Shown: positions 1 to 9,718 of the stretch, one piece after another
How the letters are laid out: each line of letters starts with the position of its first letter
How positions within the stretch are numbered: the first letter of the stretch is position 1
Assembly (NCBI GenBank): GCA_027489095.1
Contig: JAIYAL010000116.1
Span: 1 to 59,480, forward strand
DNA: 59,480 nt
Source of the DNA: Erythrobacteraceae bacterium
GTDB lineage: Bacteria > Pseudomonadota > Alphaproteobacteria > Sphingomonadales > Sphingomonadaceae
Direction of reading: 5' to 3'
Program-made: the position numbers and the translations under genes
The notes under the pieces: generated by a model
The model's input: only the letters and a program-made list of their open reading frames with translations
Database searches by the model: none
Told to the model about the DNA's origin: nothing

Positions 1-535
1 ACTTGTAGGCCATCGCCGCGATCGTCGGCATCTTGGCGATCAAGCGGTGCGAGCTGATGGTGCGGTGGGTGGGATCGGAGATGTCGGTGCTGTCGTGATA
101 GAAGGCCGAGAGCGCGCCGACCACGCCGCACATGATCGCCATCGGGTGCGCGTCACGGCGGAAGCCGCGGTAGAAGGTCATCAGCTGCTCGTGCAGCATG
201 GTGTGGCGCGTGATGGTGTAGGAGAAGTCCTCGAGCTCATCCTTGCTCGGCAGCTCGCCGTTGAGCAGCAGGTAGCTCACTTCCATGAAGCTTGAATCCT
301 CGGCCAGCTGGCCGATGGGATAGCCGCGGTGGAGCAGCACGCCCTCGTCACCATCGATATAGGTCAGCGCGCTCTCGCAAGCGGCGGTCGAGGTGAAGCC
401 GGGGTCGAAGGTGAAAGCGCCGGTCTGCGCGTAAAGCTTGCGGATGTCGATTACGTCGGGGCCGGTGCTGCCTTCGAGCACCGAATAGTCAAAAGTCTTA
501 CCGCCGATATCGAGTTTCGCCGTCTTGTCTGCCAA
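1..535 (-). CDS. gltA: Citrate synthase, N-terminal 178 residues (runs off the left edge)
   Basis: Citrate synthase condenses oxaloacetate and acetyl-CoA, the first step of the TCA cycle in the cytoplasm. The leftward reading frame gives a typical type II N-terminus: an early beta-rich piece, then the stretch reading [20 protein letters not shown], then [20 protein letters not shown] followed by [20 protein letters not shown]. The catalytic His and Asp of the C-terminal half lie outside the window. The start is a TTG at 533-535 ([10 protein letters not shown]), chosen because AGGAG sits about 8 bases upstream and no ATG fits. It lies 70 bases downstream of gltX on the same strand. Family identity is secure. 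Confidence 0.95.
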   Translation of the reverse strand, partial: MADKTAKLDIGGKTFDYSVLEGSTGPDVIDIRKLYAQTGAFTFDPGFTSTAACESALTYIDGDEGVLLHRGYPIGQLAEDSSFMEVSYLLLNGELPSKDELEDFSYTITRHTMLHEQLMTFYRGFRRDAHPMAIMCGVVGALSAFYHDSTDISDPTHRTISSHRLIAKMPTIAAMAYK

Positions 536-562
536 GATCTGTCTCCTGTCCAAATTCCTATT

Positions 563-579
563 CCGGCCCCCCCGGCCGG
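563..579. terminator. GC-rich hairpin between gltX and gltA
   Basis: CCGGCC at 563-568 can pair with GGCCGG at 574-579 around a five-base loop. No T-run follows on either strand, so it is a poor intrinsic terminator. It may only be a pause or an mRNA-stabilising hairpin at the gltX 3' end. Confidence 0.25.
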
Positions 580-605
580 TTTGCCCAAATTCAGTTTACA
601 CCGTT

Positions 606-2042
606 TCAGGCAGCCTGTGCTTCGAGCCGGGCGAGGGCCTCGTCTCGTCCCAGCAGGACCAGTACATCGAAAATACCGGGTGAAGTCGTGGTCCCGGTCA
701 GCGCCGCGCGCATCGGCTGCGCCAGCTTGCCGAGGCCCAATCCTAGCTCCTCCGCAAGCGCCTTCGTAGTGGCTTCGAGCGTGTCGCTTGTCCAGTCGTT
801 TTCCGCCCGGAGGCGGTCGTAAATGTTGCGTAAAATCGAAGCTGCGTCGCCCTCGAGGAGCTGTCCAGCCTTCTCGGTCATGACGAGCGGGCGCTTGGCG
901 AAGAGGAAGCCTGCGCCTTCAACCACTTCATTGAGGTTCTTTGCGCGCACTTTGAGCACTGGCATGGCCTGCGTCAGCAGCGCTTCGTCCGCTTCTTCGC
1001 CGATCCGGGCGGCAACCAGCGCGGCGAGACGGGCATCATCGGCCTCGCGCAGATAGTGGCCGTTGAGGTTCTCGAGCTTTTTCAGGTCGAAGCGCGACGG
1101 GCTCTTGCCCACGCCCGCCAGATCGAACAGTTCAATCGCCTCGTCCCGGGTGATCTCCTCGCGGTCCCCGTGACCCCAGCCCAGGCGCAGCAGGTAGTTG
1201 AACAGCGCCTCGGGAAGGATGCCGAACTCCTCGCGATAGGCCTCCACCCCCAGAGCGCCGTGACGCTTGGAGAGCTTCGCCCCGTCCGATCCGTGGATCA
1301 GCGGGATGTGGGCATAGACCGGATCGGGCCAATGGCCTTCAATGGCGTTCATCGCGCGGATAATCGGCAGCTGGCGGAAGGCGTTGTTCAGGTGATCGTC
1401 GCCGCGGATCACGTGGGTCACGCCCATGTCGTGATCGTCGACCACCACCGCGAGCATATAGGTCGGCGTGCCGTCGGCGCGCAGGATGATGTAATCGTCG
1501 AGCTCTTCGTTCCTCACCGTCACCGCGCCCTGCACCTGATCGTGGAGGGTGGTCTCGCCCTCTTCGGGCGTCTTGAGGCGGATCGTGAAGGGCGTGCCTG
1601 CGGGGGCTTCGGCAGGATCGCGGTCGCGCCAGCGCCCGTCATAGCGCAGCGGCTTCTTCTGGGCGCGCTGCTCCTCGCGCATCGCCTCGAGTTCCTCGGA
1701 TGTGGCGAAGCACTTGTAGGCGTGGCCGGCGTTCAGAAGCTGCCAGGCGACTTGCGCGTGGCGCTCGGCCCGGTCGGACTGAAAGATCGGGGGCGCATCA
1801 TAGTCGAGGCCCATCCAGTCCAGCCCCTCGATGATCGCGTCGATCGCATCCTGAGTCGAACGCTTGCGATCAGTATCCTCGATCCTCAGCAGCGTGCGGC
1901 CCCCGTGGTGGCGCGCGTAAAGCCAGTTGAACAGCGCAGTGCGTGCGCCGCCGATATGCAGGAACCCGGTGGGTGAGGGCGCGAAACGGGTCACGACTTC
2001 GCCGGCGGGGCTTTGGCCGGGGGTGCTGCTTTCGCTTGCCAT
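606..2042 (-). CDS. gltX: Glutamyl-tRNA synthetase
   Basis: Charges tRNA-Glu with glutamate (class Ic synthetase). The 478-residue product has the class I signature [20 protein letters not shown] (HIGG near residues 29-32), the Rossmann-fold [10 protein letters not shown] segment and the KLSKRHG loop in the second half; length is normal for the family. The reading frame stays open to about 2732, but ATG at 2040-2042 (MASESS) is preferred: AGGAAG lies about 10 bases upstream and the next residues lead straight into the conserved core. It is divergent from comEC, whose start is 80 bases away, so both promoters must lie in this short gap or inside the neighbouring 5' ends. Confidence 0.96.
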   Translation of the reverse strand: MASESSTPGQSPAGEVVTRFAPSPTGFLHIGGARTALFNWLYARHHGGRTLLRIEDTDRKRSTQDAIDAIIEGLDWMGLDYDAPPIFQSDRAERHAQVAWQLLNAGHAYKCFATSEELEAMREEQRAQKKPLRYDGRWRDRDPAEAPAGTPFTIRLKTPEEGETTLHDQVQGAVTVRNEELDDYIILRADGTPTYMLAVVVDDHDMGVTHVIRGDDHLNNAFRQLPIIRAMNAIEGHWPDPVYAHIPLIHGSDGAKLSKRHGALGVEAYREEFGILPEALFNYLLRLGWGHGDREEITRDEAIELFDLAGVGKSPSRFDLKKLENLNGHYLREADDARLAALVAARIGEEADEALLTQAMPVLKVRAKNLNEVVEGAGFLFAKRPLVMTEKAGQLLEGDAASILRNIYDRLRAENDWTSDTLEATTKALAEELGLGLGKLAQPMRAALTGTTTSPGIFDVLVLLGRDEALARLEAQAA

Positions 2043-2121
2043 GGGCTTTGACTTCCTGTTCTCTTTTGAGCGGCTTGGATCGGCGCTAGCGCTGGGAGTA
2101 GGCCGGTCGGGAGGCAAGCCG

Positions 2122-4443
2122 ATGCGCGATGTGCCGATCATTCCGATGGGAGAGGAGCCCGGCGGCGGCGATGCCGCCGGAGACCCACGCCCGCGCCCTT
2201 GGCAAAGTGCGCAAGGCTTGTCCAGCATCGCAGGCAGCGTGTGGCGCGGGCGGGGGCTGGATGCGGCAGAGCGCTTTCTCGGCGAGGCCGGATTCGAACG
2301 TGCGCCGTGGTTGGCGGTAGCCTTCGCCGCCGGGATCCTTGCCTGGTTCGCGCTGCCGGGGCCCTGGCAATGGAGCGCAGCGGTGGCTGGCGGTGCGGCG
2401 GCAGCGTTGGCCGCACTGGCCGTGTGGCCTCTGGGGAGCCATGCCGACGAGACGCGCGCGAACCTGCGGCTTGCCTGCGTTAGCTGCGCTCTGGTCTTCG
2501 CCTTCGGTATCGCGGCGGTGTGGGCGCGTTCGGGTCTGGTGGGGGCCGAGCCGATTGCGCGGCCAATGGTGGTGATGATCGACGGCAAGGTGCTGGAGCG
2601 CGAGGACCAGCCTGCCGAGGGGCGGCTCAGGCTCACGCTGGCGATGCGGATTGCCGAGGACGGGGCGCAAAGCGGCGTCGCGCGCAAGGTGCGGGTCAAT
2701 GTGCCCCTCGCAGCGCTGGGGGAGGGCGGCATCCCCGCAGGTCTCTCCGAGGGTGCGGTGGTGCGGCTGCGCGCCCGGCTGATGCCGCCTGCAAGTCCGA
2801 TGCTCCCTGGCAGCTACGACTTCGCCCGTGCTGCGTGGTTCAGCGGGTTGGCGGCGACCGGCACGATTGTCGGCCCGCTCACGGTTCTGCGCCCGGTCAC
2901 GCAAACCGGCGGGATCGCGGCCGTGCAACGTGCGCTCGCCAAGCACGTGCGCTCCCGGGTTGCGGGATCGCCGGGCGCGATCGCTTCGGCCTTCGCGAGC
3001 GGCGACCGCGGGGGCATCACCGAGACCGACGCGTCGGCGATGCGCGACGCGGGCCTCACGCACCTGCTGTCGATCAGCGGGCTGCATGTAAGCGCGGTTA
3101 TCGCTGCGGCCTATTTCGCGGTGCTGCGGGTGCTTGCGTTGTGGCCGGCGCTGGCGCTCAGGGTTCGCCTTCCGGTGGCCGCCTCGGCTGCAGGCGCGCT
3201 GGCGGGGATCGGCTATACGCTGCTGACCGGCGCCGAGGTGCCGACTGTCAGGAGCTGCGTGGCCGCGCTGCTGGTGCTCGGCGCACTGGCGCTGGGGCGC
3301 GATGCGCTATCGATGCGGATGCTGGCGCTTGCGGCGGGCTTCGTGCTCCTGCTGTGGCCCGAGAGCGCGGTTGGCCCGAGCTTCCAGATGAGCTTCACCG
3401 CGGTGCTGGCGCTGATTGCGCTGTCGAACGCGGCGCCGATCAAGGCCTTCCTTGCCCCGCGCGAGGAGCCGTGGCTGAACCGGATCGGGCGGCACACGGT
3501 GCTCTTGTTCGTGACCGGCGTGGCGGTTGAGCTGGCGCTCATGCCGATCGTCGTGTTCCATTTCCACCGCGCCGGGATGTACGGCGCGCTTGCCAACGTG
3601 GTCGCCATCCCGCTTGTCACCTTCGTGGCCATGCCGTTGATCGCTATGGCATTGCTGGCCGATCTGATCGGGGCCGGTGCACCGTTCTGGTGGGTGGTCG
3701 AGCAGGCGCTGGGGCTGCTTCTGAGGATTGCGCATTTCACCGCCGGACAGGCGGGGGCGGTGCGGCTGATGCCGCAGATCGGTGGGCTGACGATCGCCTT
3801 GTTCGCGGTCGGCGGCTTATGGCTCGGCCTGTGGCGGGGGCGCGTGCGGCTTGCGGGCCTGGTGCCGGTGGCGGCGGCGAGCGTGCTGGCGGCGATGACC
3901 CCGGTTCCTGATCTGCTGGTGGCCGGTGACGGACAGCAGGTGGGGATCACCGTGCATGACCCCGACGGCACCGCGCGCCTGATCTCCCTGCGCGATAGCC
4001 GCTCGTCCTATACGCGCGAGAACCTGATGGAGCTGGCCGGGGTGGCTGCCGATCCTGTCCCGATTGCGACATGGCCGGGGGCGCGCTGCTCCTCGGCCTT
4101 CTGCACCGTCACGCTCACGCGTGGGGGGAGGAACTGGGTGCTGCTGCTCGGGCGGGGGCGCGAAATGGTCGAGGAGCGGGCGCTGGCCGCCGCTTGCAGA
4201 AAGGCCGACATTGTCGTGTCCGAGCGGTTCCTGCCCCGCTCCTGCCGCCCGCGCTGGCTCAAGGCGGATCGGCGCTATCTCGAGCGCAGCGGCGGCCTTG
4301 CGATCGATCTTGCCGGGCGCCGGATCACCTCGGTTGCCCAGAGCCAAGGCGAGCATGGCTGGTGGCGAGACCCACCGCCGCGTGTAGGCAAATACCGACC
4401 GCACCCGCAAAGCCGCCCCGGTGAGGGCCTGAAGGGGGTCTAG
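2122..4443 (+). CDS. comEC: ComEC/Rec2-family DNA-uptake channel protein
   Basis: ComEC proteins form the inner-membrane channel for single-stranded DNA during natural transformation. The 773-residue product has an N-terminal DUF4131-like part with hydrophobic segments, then the Competence domain with the hallmark [13 protein letters not shown] followed by many membrane helices ([25 protein letters not shown]). The C-terminal part, where many ComECs carry a metallo-beta-lactamase-like domain, shows no HxHxDH motif and looks degenerate. The start ATG at 2122 has GGGAGG seven bases upstream; upstream in-frame starts lack such a site. The last codons and the TAG stop are part of a G-rich repeat. 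Confidence 0.88.
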   Translation: MRDVPIIPMGEEPGGGDAAGDPRPRPWQSAQGLSSIAGSVWRGRGLDAAERFLGEAGFERAPWLAVAFAAGILAWFALPGPWQWSAAVAGGAAAALAALAVWPLGSHADETRANLRLACVSCALVFAFGIAAVWARSGLVGAEPIARPMVVMIDGKVLEREDQPAEGRLRLTLAMRIAEDGAQSGVARKVRVNVPLAALGEGGIPAGLSEGAVVRLRARLMPPASPMLPGSYDFARAAWFSGLAATGTIVGPLTVLRPVTQTGGIAAVQRALAKHVRSRVAGSPGAIASAFASGDRGGITETDASAMRDAGLTHLLSISGLHVSAVIAAAYFAVLRVLALWPALALRVRLPVAASAAGALAGIGYTLLTGAEVPTVRSCVAALLVLGALALGRDALSMRMLALAAGFVLLLWPESAVGPSFQMSFTAVLALIALSNAAPIKAFLAPREEPWLNRIGRHTVLLFVTGVAVELALMPIVVFHFHRAGMYGALANVVAIPLVTFVAMPLIAMALLADLIGAGAPFWWVVEQALGLLLRIAHFTAGQAGAVRLMPQIGGLTIALFAVGGLWLGLWRGRVRLAGLVPVAAASVLAAMTPVPDLLVAGDGQQVGITVHDPDGTARLISLRDSRSSYTRENLMELAGVAADPVPIATWPGARCSSAFCTVTLTRGGRNWVLLLGRGREMVEERALAAACRKADIVVSERFLPRSCRPRWLKADRRYLERSGGLAIDLAGRRITSVAQSQGEHGWWRDPPPRVGKYRPHPQSRPGEGLKGV

Positions 4444-4490
4444 CGGGGGTCTAAGCGGGGTCTAACGGGGGGCCAGGCGGGGTCTGGGCG
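4434..4490 (+). repeat. 11-bp-phased GGGGTCTA repeat, copy 1 (potential G-quadruplex)
   Basis: Five degenerate units of the form GGGGGTCTARC. The last G of successive G-runs falls at 4438, 4449, 4460, 4472 and 4482, close to an 11-base period. Four runs of at least four G separated by 6-7 bases meet the usual G-quadruplex pattern on the plus strand. The first unit contains the comEC stop codon. A second array of the same unit lies at 59231-59315. Confidence 0.8.
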
Positions 4491-4493
4491 CAC

Positions 4494-4520
4494 AAAAAAG
4501 GGGGCCTGCAAGAGGCCCCC
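4494..4520 (-). terminator. Intrinsic terminator of the lexA transcript
   Basis: GGGGGCCT (4500-4507) pairs perfectly with AGGCCCCC (4513-4520) around GCAAG. Read leftward, the 8-bp stem is followed directly by six T (complement of 4494-4499), the classic rho-independent form. It lies 115 bases after the lexA stop and faces the comEC end. Confidence 0.82.
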
Positions 4521-4634
4521 TGAATTCCAACAGGCTCGAATTGAACGCGGCAATCGGGCCAGGAGCGATGTTTCATGCCCGAAGCGGACGAATCCGCACG
4601 CGGCGCTGAACCTGCCCCGCCGGCCCGAAGCGCC

Positions 4635-5339
4635 TCAGTGGTAGCGGCGCAGCAGCCCTGCAAGCTTGCCCTGCACCTCAACCTCGTCGGGGCGGTAGAA
4701 TTGCGGGTCATAGGCTGCATTGGCGGGATCGAGCCGCACCTGACCGTTCTCACGGCGCAGGTACTTGAGCGTCGCTTCCTCGCCTCGCACCAGCGCCACC
4801 ACAATCTCGCCGTCCCGGGCGGTGTTGGTGCGCCGCACGAGTGCGAAATCGCCGTCAAAGATCCCGGCCTCGACCATCGAGTCCCCCGAAACTTCGAGCG
4901 CGTAATGTTCCCCCGGGCCGAGCAGCGCGGCGGGGACGGGCAAGGTCGACTGGCCTTCCAGCGCCTCTATCGGCGCACCGGCGGCGATGCGGCCGTGGAG
5001 CGGCAGCTCGATCACGTCGTTCGCGGCCACCGCTTGCGTCACGCGCGGGGCGGGCGGCACCATCGGCACCACATTGCCCCCCGCAGGCCCACCCGCTTGC
5101 GAACCAGCGCGGGCAGGGGTCGTGTCGCCGGGCTGTCGGATCACTTCGAGCGCGCGCGCGCGGTTGGGCAGGCGGCGCAGGAAGCCGCGTTCCTCGAGCG
5201 CGGAGATCAGGCGGTGGACGCCCGACTTGCTCTTGAGATCGAGCGCTTCCTTCATTTCTTCAAAACTGGGCGAGATCCCGGTTTCTTCCAGCCGCTGCTG
5301 GATGAACTGGATCAACTCGTGCTGCTTGGCGGTCAGCAT
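4635..5339 (-). CDS. lexA: LexA SOS repressor / self-cleaving S24 protease
   Basis: Represses DNA-damage genes until RecA filaments trigger self-cleavage. The 234-residue product has an N-terminal winged helix ([28 protein letters not shown]) and a long Ala/Gly/Pro linker of about 35 residues (70-108), longer than in E. coli. The C-terminal peptidase carries the Ala120-Gly121 cleavage bond in GRIAAGAP, the nucleophile Ser154 in SGDSM and the base Lys192 in TLKYL. An alphaproteobacterial LexA box 130 bases upstream implies autoregulation. It follows moeA after a 199-base gap, so it has its own promoter. A strong terminator closes the unit. Confidence 0.96.
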   Translation of the reverse strand: MLTAKQHELIQFIQQRLEETGISPSFEEMKEALDLKSKSGVHRLISALEERGFLRRLPNRARALEVIRQPGDTTPARAGSQAGGPAGGNVVPMVPPAPRVTQAVAANDVIELPLHGRIAAGAPIEALEGQSTLPVPAALLGPGEHYALEVSGDSMVEAGIFDGDFALVRRTNTARDGEIVVALVRGEEATLKYLRRENGQVRLDPANAAYDPQFYRPDEVEVQGKLAGLLRRYH

Positions 5340-5468
5340 GGATCAAACTCCCTTGGTCGCAATTGCGCCCGGCGAGGCCGCCCGGCGTAAATCCCACGTG
5401 TGCTCCAAGAGGCACCCGCGCGGATCATGCGTGGTGCTTTGCGTGCACGTTCGATACGCCATTAAGGT

Positions 5469-5483
5469 GAACGAACGAGGAAC
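5469..5483 (-). promoter_or_regulatory. LexA (SOS) box upstream of lexA
   Basis: Read leftward the site is GTTC-N7-GTTC, the direct-repeat operator of alphaproteobacterial LexA (plus strand: GAAC at 5469-5472 and 5480-5483). It lies about 130 bases before the lexA ATG in the only sizeable gap upstream of that gene. Exact match to the known consensus; binding itself is inferred. Confidence 0.8.
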
Positions 5484-5538
5484 AATTAGGCAACTCGGGA
5501 AGGGGTGTCAAGCGCGCCGCGCGGCAAACCCTCGGAAT

Positions 5539-6732
5539 TCAGCCATTCCGGAGCAGGAACACCCGCACAGGCGCGCCGGCGGGAACGGCCTCGGCATGGG
5601 CGGCGCGGTCGATCAGGCAATCGGCCGCGGCGAGTGCAGACAGCGCCGAGGAGTCCTGCGATCCGGCGAGCCGCACTTCGCCCGCACCGTCCTGCGTGGC
5701 GCTCACCGCGCGCAGAAACTCGCGGCGGGGGCCGATCGCGGGCAAGACTTCGCCCGCCAGCATGGTGATGGCGCGCGGAAGGGGGTCAGGGTCGCCCATC
5801 GCCTTGCGCACCAGCGGAGCTGCGAACAGGAAGGCGGTGACAAAGCTCGACACCGGATTGCCGGGGAGGCCGAGGATGACCTGGGCTCCTTTGGTGGCGA
5901 CCAGCAGCGGCTTGCCCGGCTTGATCGCGATCCGCCAGAAGGCGGTCTCGGCGCCCCACGCGGCCAAAGCCGGCTTGATGAGATCGTGATCGCCCACCGA
6001 CGCCCCGCCCGAGGTGATGAGGATATCCGCGCCCTCTGCCTGCGCCAGCGCCGCAGCGAGCGCAGCGTGATCATCGGGAACGGGGCCGATGCGCGTCACC
6101 TCGCAGCCCAGATCGGCCAGCATCGCGGCGATCATCGCGGCGTTGCTGGCGGGGATCTGGTGGGGGAGGCAGGCGGAAGGGTCGCTCGCCAACTCGTCGC
6201 CGCTGTCCATCACCGCGACGCGCGCGCGGCGGGTCACGGCAAGCTGGCCGTGCCCGGCGGCCAGCGCCAGCGCGAGGCGGCCGGGGGTCATGCGCGTGCC
6301 CTTCGTCAGCAGCACATCGCCTTCGCGGAAGTCAAAGCCGCGGGTGCGGATATGGCGGCCGGGCGGCGGGATTTCGGTTGCGGTGACGGTCTGTGCGTCA
6401 CGGGCCGCGTCCTCCTGGAGGAGCACTCTGTCGGCGCCCTCCGGCACGATCGCCCCGGTTGAGATGCGAGCGCATTGGCCCGGAGCAAGTGCGCCGGGGA
6501 AGGGCGCGCCTGCGCGGCTCTCGCCGACCAGCGTCCACGGGCCCGCTCCGGGAGCGAGCGCATAGCCATCCATCGCAGAAAGATCGGCGGCAGGCTGCGT
6601 GCGGGCGGCGCGGATATCTGCGGCGAGATAGCGCCCAAGAGCGCTGTCGGTGCGAACGGTCTCGGACGGGAGAACAGGGGCGAGCGCCAAAAGTCGGGCC
6701 TGCGCCTCCTCCAGGCCGAGCGGCGGGTTCAA
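5539..6732 (-). CDS. moeA: Molybdopterin molybdotransferase MoeA
   Basis: Inserts molybdate into adenylylated molybdopterin, the last step of molybdenum-cofactor synthesis. The 397-residue product has the SAMDGYAL motif near residues 52-59, the MogA-like signature [11 protein letters not shown], and GLPGNPVSS, all in the usual order for MoeA. The start is a TTG at 6730-6732 that overlaps the moaC stop in a TTGA tetranucleotide, implying translational coupling. No better start exists nearby. It sits with moaC inside the trp/lexA block, with no other cofactor genes in the window. Confidence 0.94.
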   Translation of the reverse strand: MNPPLGLEEAQARLLALAPVLPSETVRTDSALGRYLAADIRAARTQPAADLSAMDGYALAPGAGPWTLVGESRAGAPFPGALAPGQCARISTGAIVPEGADRVLLQEDAARDAQTVTATEIPPPGRHIRTRGFDFREGDVLLTKGTRMTPGRLALALAAGHGQLAVTRRARVAVMDSGDELASDPSACLPHQIPASNAAMIAAMLADLGCEVTRIGPVPDDHAALAAALAQAEGADILITSGGASVGDHDLIKPALAAWGAETAFWRIAIKPGKPLLVATKGAQVILGLPGNPVSSFVTAFLFAAPLVRKAMGDPDPLPRAITMLAGEVLPAIGPRREFLRAVSATQDGAGEVRLAGSQDSSALSALAAADCLIDRAAHAEAVPAGAPVRVFLLRNG

Positions 6733-7214
6733 AGGCCTTCCGATTCTGGGGCTTTCCAGTCGCCCGACTTGCCGCCGCTCTTGGCGATCAGGCGCACATC
6801 CGCGATCACCATGCCCTTGTCGATCGCCTTGGCCATGTCATAGATTGTGAGGAGTGCCACCGAAACTGCTGTCATCGCCTCCATTTCCACCCCGGTGCGT
6901 CCGGTGAGCGAGGCGGTGGCGGTGGCGCGGATCGCGCCATCCTCAAAGGCGAAGTCGACATTCACCGCTTCCAGCCCGAGCGGGTGGCACAGCGGGATCA
7001 ACTCACCGGTGCGCTTGGCGGCCATGATCCCGGCGATGCGCGCGGCGGCCAGGACATCGCCCTTGGGGGCGTCGCCAGCGCGGATCGCGGCGAGCACCTC
7101 GGCCGACATCACGATCCGCCCAGAAGCGACCGCGCGGCGGGCCGTTGCGGGCTTGCCGCCGACATCGACCATGCGCGCGGCGCCCGTATCGTCGAGATGG
7201 GTGAGTTTGCTCAT
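6729..7214 (-). CDS. moaC: Cyclic pyranopterin monophosphate synthase MoaC
   Basis: Converts the MoaA product into cyclic pyranopterin monophosphate in molybdenum-cofactor synthesis. The 161-residue product matches the family throughout: [18 protein letters not shown] at the N-terminus, the substrate loop [12 protein letters not shown], and the C-terminal [20 protein letters not shown] followed by the conserved Lys of AKAIDKGM. Length is normal. ATG at 7212-7214 overlaps the trpC stop by four bases (ATGA), so it is translated with trpC. Confidence 0.96.
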   Translation of the reverse strand: MSKLTHLDDTGAARMVDVGGKPATARRAVASGRIVMSAEVLAAIRAGDAPKGDVLAAARIAGIMAAKRTGELIPLCHPLGLEAVNVDFAFEDGAIRATATASLTGRTGVEMEAMTAVSVALLTIYDMAKAIDKGMVIADVRLIAKSGGKSGDWKAPESEGL

Positions 7215-8011
7215 GCGGCGGCTTGTGCGCCGAGCAGCGCGCGGGTGGCACTCGCAATATCGTCAGCGCGCATCAGGCTTTCTCCGACGAGGAAGGTGCG
7301 CACGCCCGCAGCGGCGAGGCGCTCGATATCGGCATGGGTGTTGATCCCGCTTTCGCCGACCAGCAGCGTGCCTTCCGGCGCGAGCGGGGCGAGGCGTTCC
7401 GTCGCCGCGAGGCTGGTGGTGAAGGTCTTGAGGTCGCGGTTGTTGACCCCGATCAGGCGCGATTTGAGGGTAGCGGCGGCGCGGGCCATCTCTTCCTCGT
7501 CATGCACCTCGACCAGCACGTCCATGCCAAGGTCAGTCGCGGCGGCCTCGATCTCGGCCATCGCGCTGTCTTCCAGAGCGGCAACGATGATCAGGATCGC
7601 GTCGGCCCCGATGGCGCGGGCTTCGAGGCATTGCCACGGATCGACCATGAAGTCCTTGCGCAGCACCGGCAGCGCGCAGGCCGCGCGGGCTTCGACAAGG
7701 TAATCCTCGTGGCCCTGGAAATAGGGTGCGTCGGTCAGCACCGAGAGGCAGGCGGCGCCGCCCGCCTGGTAGGCCGCAGCGTGTTCTGCCGGGCGGAAGT
7801 CGGCGCGGATCAGGCCCTTGGATGGGCTCGCCTTCTTGACCTCGGCGATCAGCGCATAGCCAGAGGCGGCGCGCGCGCGCAGGGCCGCCTCGAAACCGCG
7901 CGGGGGCGTCTGGGCAGCGGCTGCGGCTTCGAGCGCGGCGATCGCGGTCGCAGGCTTGCGGGCGGCGACGTCCAGGCGCTTGGCGGCGCAGATTTCTTCG
8001 AGCTTGTTCAC
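7211..8011 (-). CDS. trpC: Indole-3-glycerol phosphate synthase
   Basis: Closes the indole ring of indole-3-glycerol phosphate in tryptophan synthesis. The 266-residue TIM barrel shows the catalytic set: Glu57 and Lys59 in [13 protein letters not shown], Lys119 in [13 protein letters not shown], and the phosphate-binding loops GVNNRDL and VGESGI. The start is a GTG at 8009-8011, which gives the usual [12 protein letters not shown] beginning; no clear ribosome site is visible ahead of it. It is separated from trpD by 106 bases holding a REP-like inverted pair, unlike the tight joins elsewhere in the operon, so trpC-moaC-moeA may be expressed at a different level. Confidence 0.95.
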   Translation of the reverse strand: MNKLEEICAAKRLDVAARKPATAIAALEAAAAAQTPPRGFEAALRARAASGYALIAEVKKASPSKGLIRADFRPAEHAAAYQAGGAACLSVLTDAPYFQGHEDYLVEARAACALPVLRKDFMVDPWQCLEARAIGADAILIIVAALEDSAMAEIEAAATDLGMDVLVEVHDEEEMARAAATLKSRLIGVNNRDLKTFTTSLAATERLAPLAPEGTLLVGESGINTHADIERLAAAGVRTFLVGESLMRADDIASATRALLGAQAAA

Positions 8012-8022
8012 TTCAAAAACTA

Positions 8023-8111
8023 CCGTTCGTGCTGAGCCTGTCGAAGCACCGTTTTTCTTCGAGCGGCAGATAAGAGGAAGTACGGCCCTTCGACAAGCTC
8101 AGGGTGAACGG
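8023..8111. repeat. REP-like inverted repeat pair between trpD and trpC
   Basis: Two copies of a short element lie in opposite orientation: GAGCCTGTCGAAG inside 8023-8051 and CTTCGACAAGCTC inside 8083-8111, each flanked by GTTCG/CGAAC-type ends. This matches the abundant intergenic palindromes built on GAGCYTGTCGAAG seen in many proteobacteria, including sphingomonads. The pair could fold into a long stem in the trp transcript. Confidence 0.75.
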
Positions 8112-8117
8112 AGGGGG

Positions 8118-9110
8118 TTAGCGGGCCAACGCGATCCATTTGTCCAGCAGCGCCAATGCCGCGCCCGAATCGAGCGCTTCGGCGGCCATTGCGGCGCGTT
8201 CGGGCCAGCTTTCGCCGCGCCCGGCGACGGTCAGCGCGGCCGCCGCGTTGAACAGCACCGCATCGCGATAGGGGCCCGGCGTGCCCATCAGGAGCGCTTT
8301 CAGGGCCGCGGCATTGTGCTTGGCGTCATCGCCCCTGATGGCTTCGATCGGCGCATGGGGCAGGCCGGCTTGCCCGGCGTCGATGCGCTCCATGGTGAAG
8401 GCGTTGCCGGTGACGACCGCGACTTCGTTGCCGCCTGCGAGGCTCAATTCGTCGAGCCCCTCGTCGCCCGAGACGATCAGCGACTTTCCGGTGCCCAGCC
8501 GCGCCATCGCGCCGGCATAGATCGGGACATAGGCGGGGCGGGCAATGCCGATCAGCTGGCTTGTCACCCGCGCGGGGTTGGACAGTGGGCCCATCAGGTT
8601 GAAGATCGTGCGTTGGCCGATGCGCACCCGGATGGGCTGGATCCGCGCCATCGCGGGATGGTGGTTGCGCGCAAACAGGAAGCAGATGCCGATTGCGGCC
8701 AGCGTCTTTTCCGCCGTGCGTCCGGCTGCCTCCATGTCGAGGCCAAGCGCCTCCAGCGTGTCCGCCGCACCCGCCTTGGAGGAGGCCGCGCGGTTGCCGT
8801 GTTTGGCCACGGCCACGCCGCAGGCCGCGACCACAAGGCTGACGGCGGTCGAGACGTTCAAGGTGTGGTGCCCGTCGCCCCCCGTCCCGCACACGTCGAT
8901 CGCGCCTTCGGGGGCGGCAATGGGGATCAGCCGCGATCGCAGCGCACGGGCCGCCCCTGCGATCTCGTCCGCCGTCTCGCCGCGTGCGGAAAGCGCCACG
9001 AGGAAGCCTTCGATCTCGTCTTCGGATGGCGTGCCGTCGAGCAGCACGCCGAAGGCCGCTTCGGCCTCGGCTTCCGCGAGCGGCGCGGAAACATCAGGCA
9101 GCGTGCTCAT
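8118..9110 (-). CDS. trpD: Anthranilate phosphoribosyltransferase
   Basis: Transfers phosphoribosyl from PRPP to anthranilate. The 330-residue product has the PRPP-binding [17 protein letters not shown], the [20 protein letters not shown] segment and the [11 protein letters not shown] loop, all diagnostic. ATG at 9108-9110 (MSTLPDV) overlaps the trpG stop as ATGA; an upstream in-frame start would lie deep inside trpG and is rejected. It is a stand-alone TrpD, not fused to TrpG. Confidence 0.96.
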   Translation of the reverse strand: MSTLPDVSAPLAEAEAEAAFGVLLDGTPSEDEIEGFLVALSARGETADEIAGAARALRSRLIPIAAPEGAIDVCGTGGDGHHTLNVSTAVSLVVAACGVAVAKHGNRAASSKAGAADTLEALGLDMEAAGRTAEKTLAAIGICFLFARNHHPAMARIQPIRVRIGQRTIFNLMGPLSNPARVTSQLIGIARPAYVPIYAGAMARLGTGKSLIVSGDEGLDELSLAGGNEVAVVTGNAFTMERIDAGQAGLPHAPIEAIRGDDAKHNAAALKALLMGTPGPYRDAVLFNAAAALTVAGRGESWPERAAMAAEALDSGAALALLDKWIALAR

Positions 9111-9718
9111 GCGGAGAGCCTTGCAGGCAGCACCGGCTCCAATCCGCACAGGCGCACGAAGTTGGCGAGCAGCGCGTGACCATGTTCGGTGGCGATGCTT
9201 TCCGGGTGGAACTGCACCGAATGGATCGGGAGCGAGGCGTGGCGGAAGCCCATGACACTCGGGTGATCGCTGCCGGGCGTTTCGGCATGGGCATTGGCGA
9301 CCAGCTCGGCCGGCACGTCCACCACTTCGAGGCTGTGATAGCGCGTGGCGATGAAGGGCGAGGGCAGGCCTGCAAACACCCCCGATCCGTCATGCGTCAC
9401 GGGCGAGGTCTTGCCATGCATCAACCCGCCGCGCTGCACCGTCCCGCCGAAATGCTGGCCGATCGCCTGATGGCCGAGGCACACGCCCATCAGCGGTTTT
9501 CCGGCATCCGCGCAGGCCGCGACCAGATCGAGGCTGATCCCGGCCTCATTGGGCGTGCAGGGGCCGGGGGAGATGAGGAATCCGGCTGCGTTCGTCCGCA
9601 GCGCCTCGGCAGCGGTCAGCGCGTCATTGCGCTCGACGCGGACCTCGGCCCCCAGTTCCATCAGGTAATGGACGAGGTTGAAGGTGAAGCTGTCGTAATT
9701 GTCGATGACGAGAATCAT
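9107..9718 (-). CDS. trpG: Anthranilate synthase glutamine amidotransferase subunit
   Basis: Supplies ammonia from glutamine to TrpE for anthranilate synthesis. The 203-residue class I amidotransferase has [13 protein letters not shown] at the start, the oxyanion segment [11 protein letters not shown], nucleophile Cys80 in [11 protein letters not shown] and the His171/Glu173 pair in [11 protein letters not shown] at 9716-9718 overlaps the stop of the upstream lipoprotein gene (ATGA). The same family includes PabA, but its place in the trp operon makes TrpG the best call; it may serve both enzymes. Confidence 0.95.
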   Translation of the reverse strand: MILVIDNYDSFTFNLVHYLMELGAEVRVERNDALTAAEALRTNAAGFLISPGPCTPNEAGISLDLVAACADAGKPLMGVCLGHQAIGQHFGGTVQRGGLMHGKTSPVTHDGSGVFAGLPSPFIATRYHSLEVVDVPAELVANAHAETPGSDHPSVMGFRHASLPIHSVQFHPESIATEHGHALLANFVRLCGLEPVLPARLSA

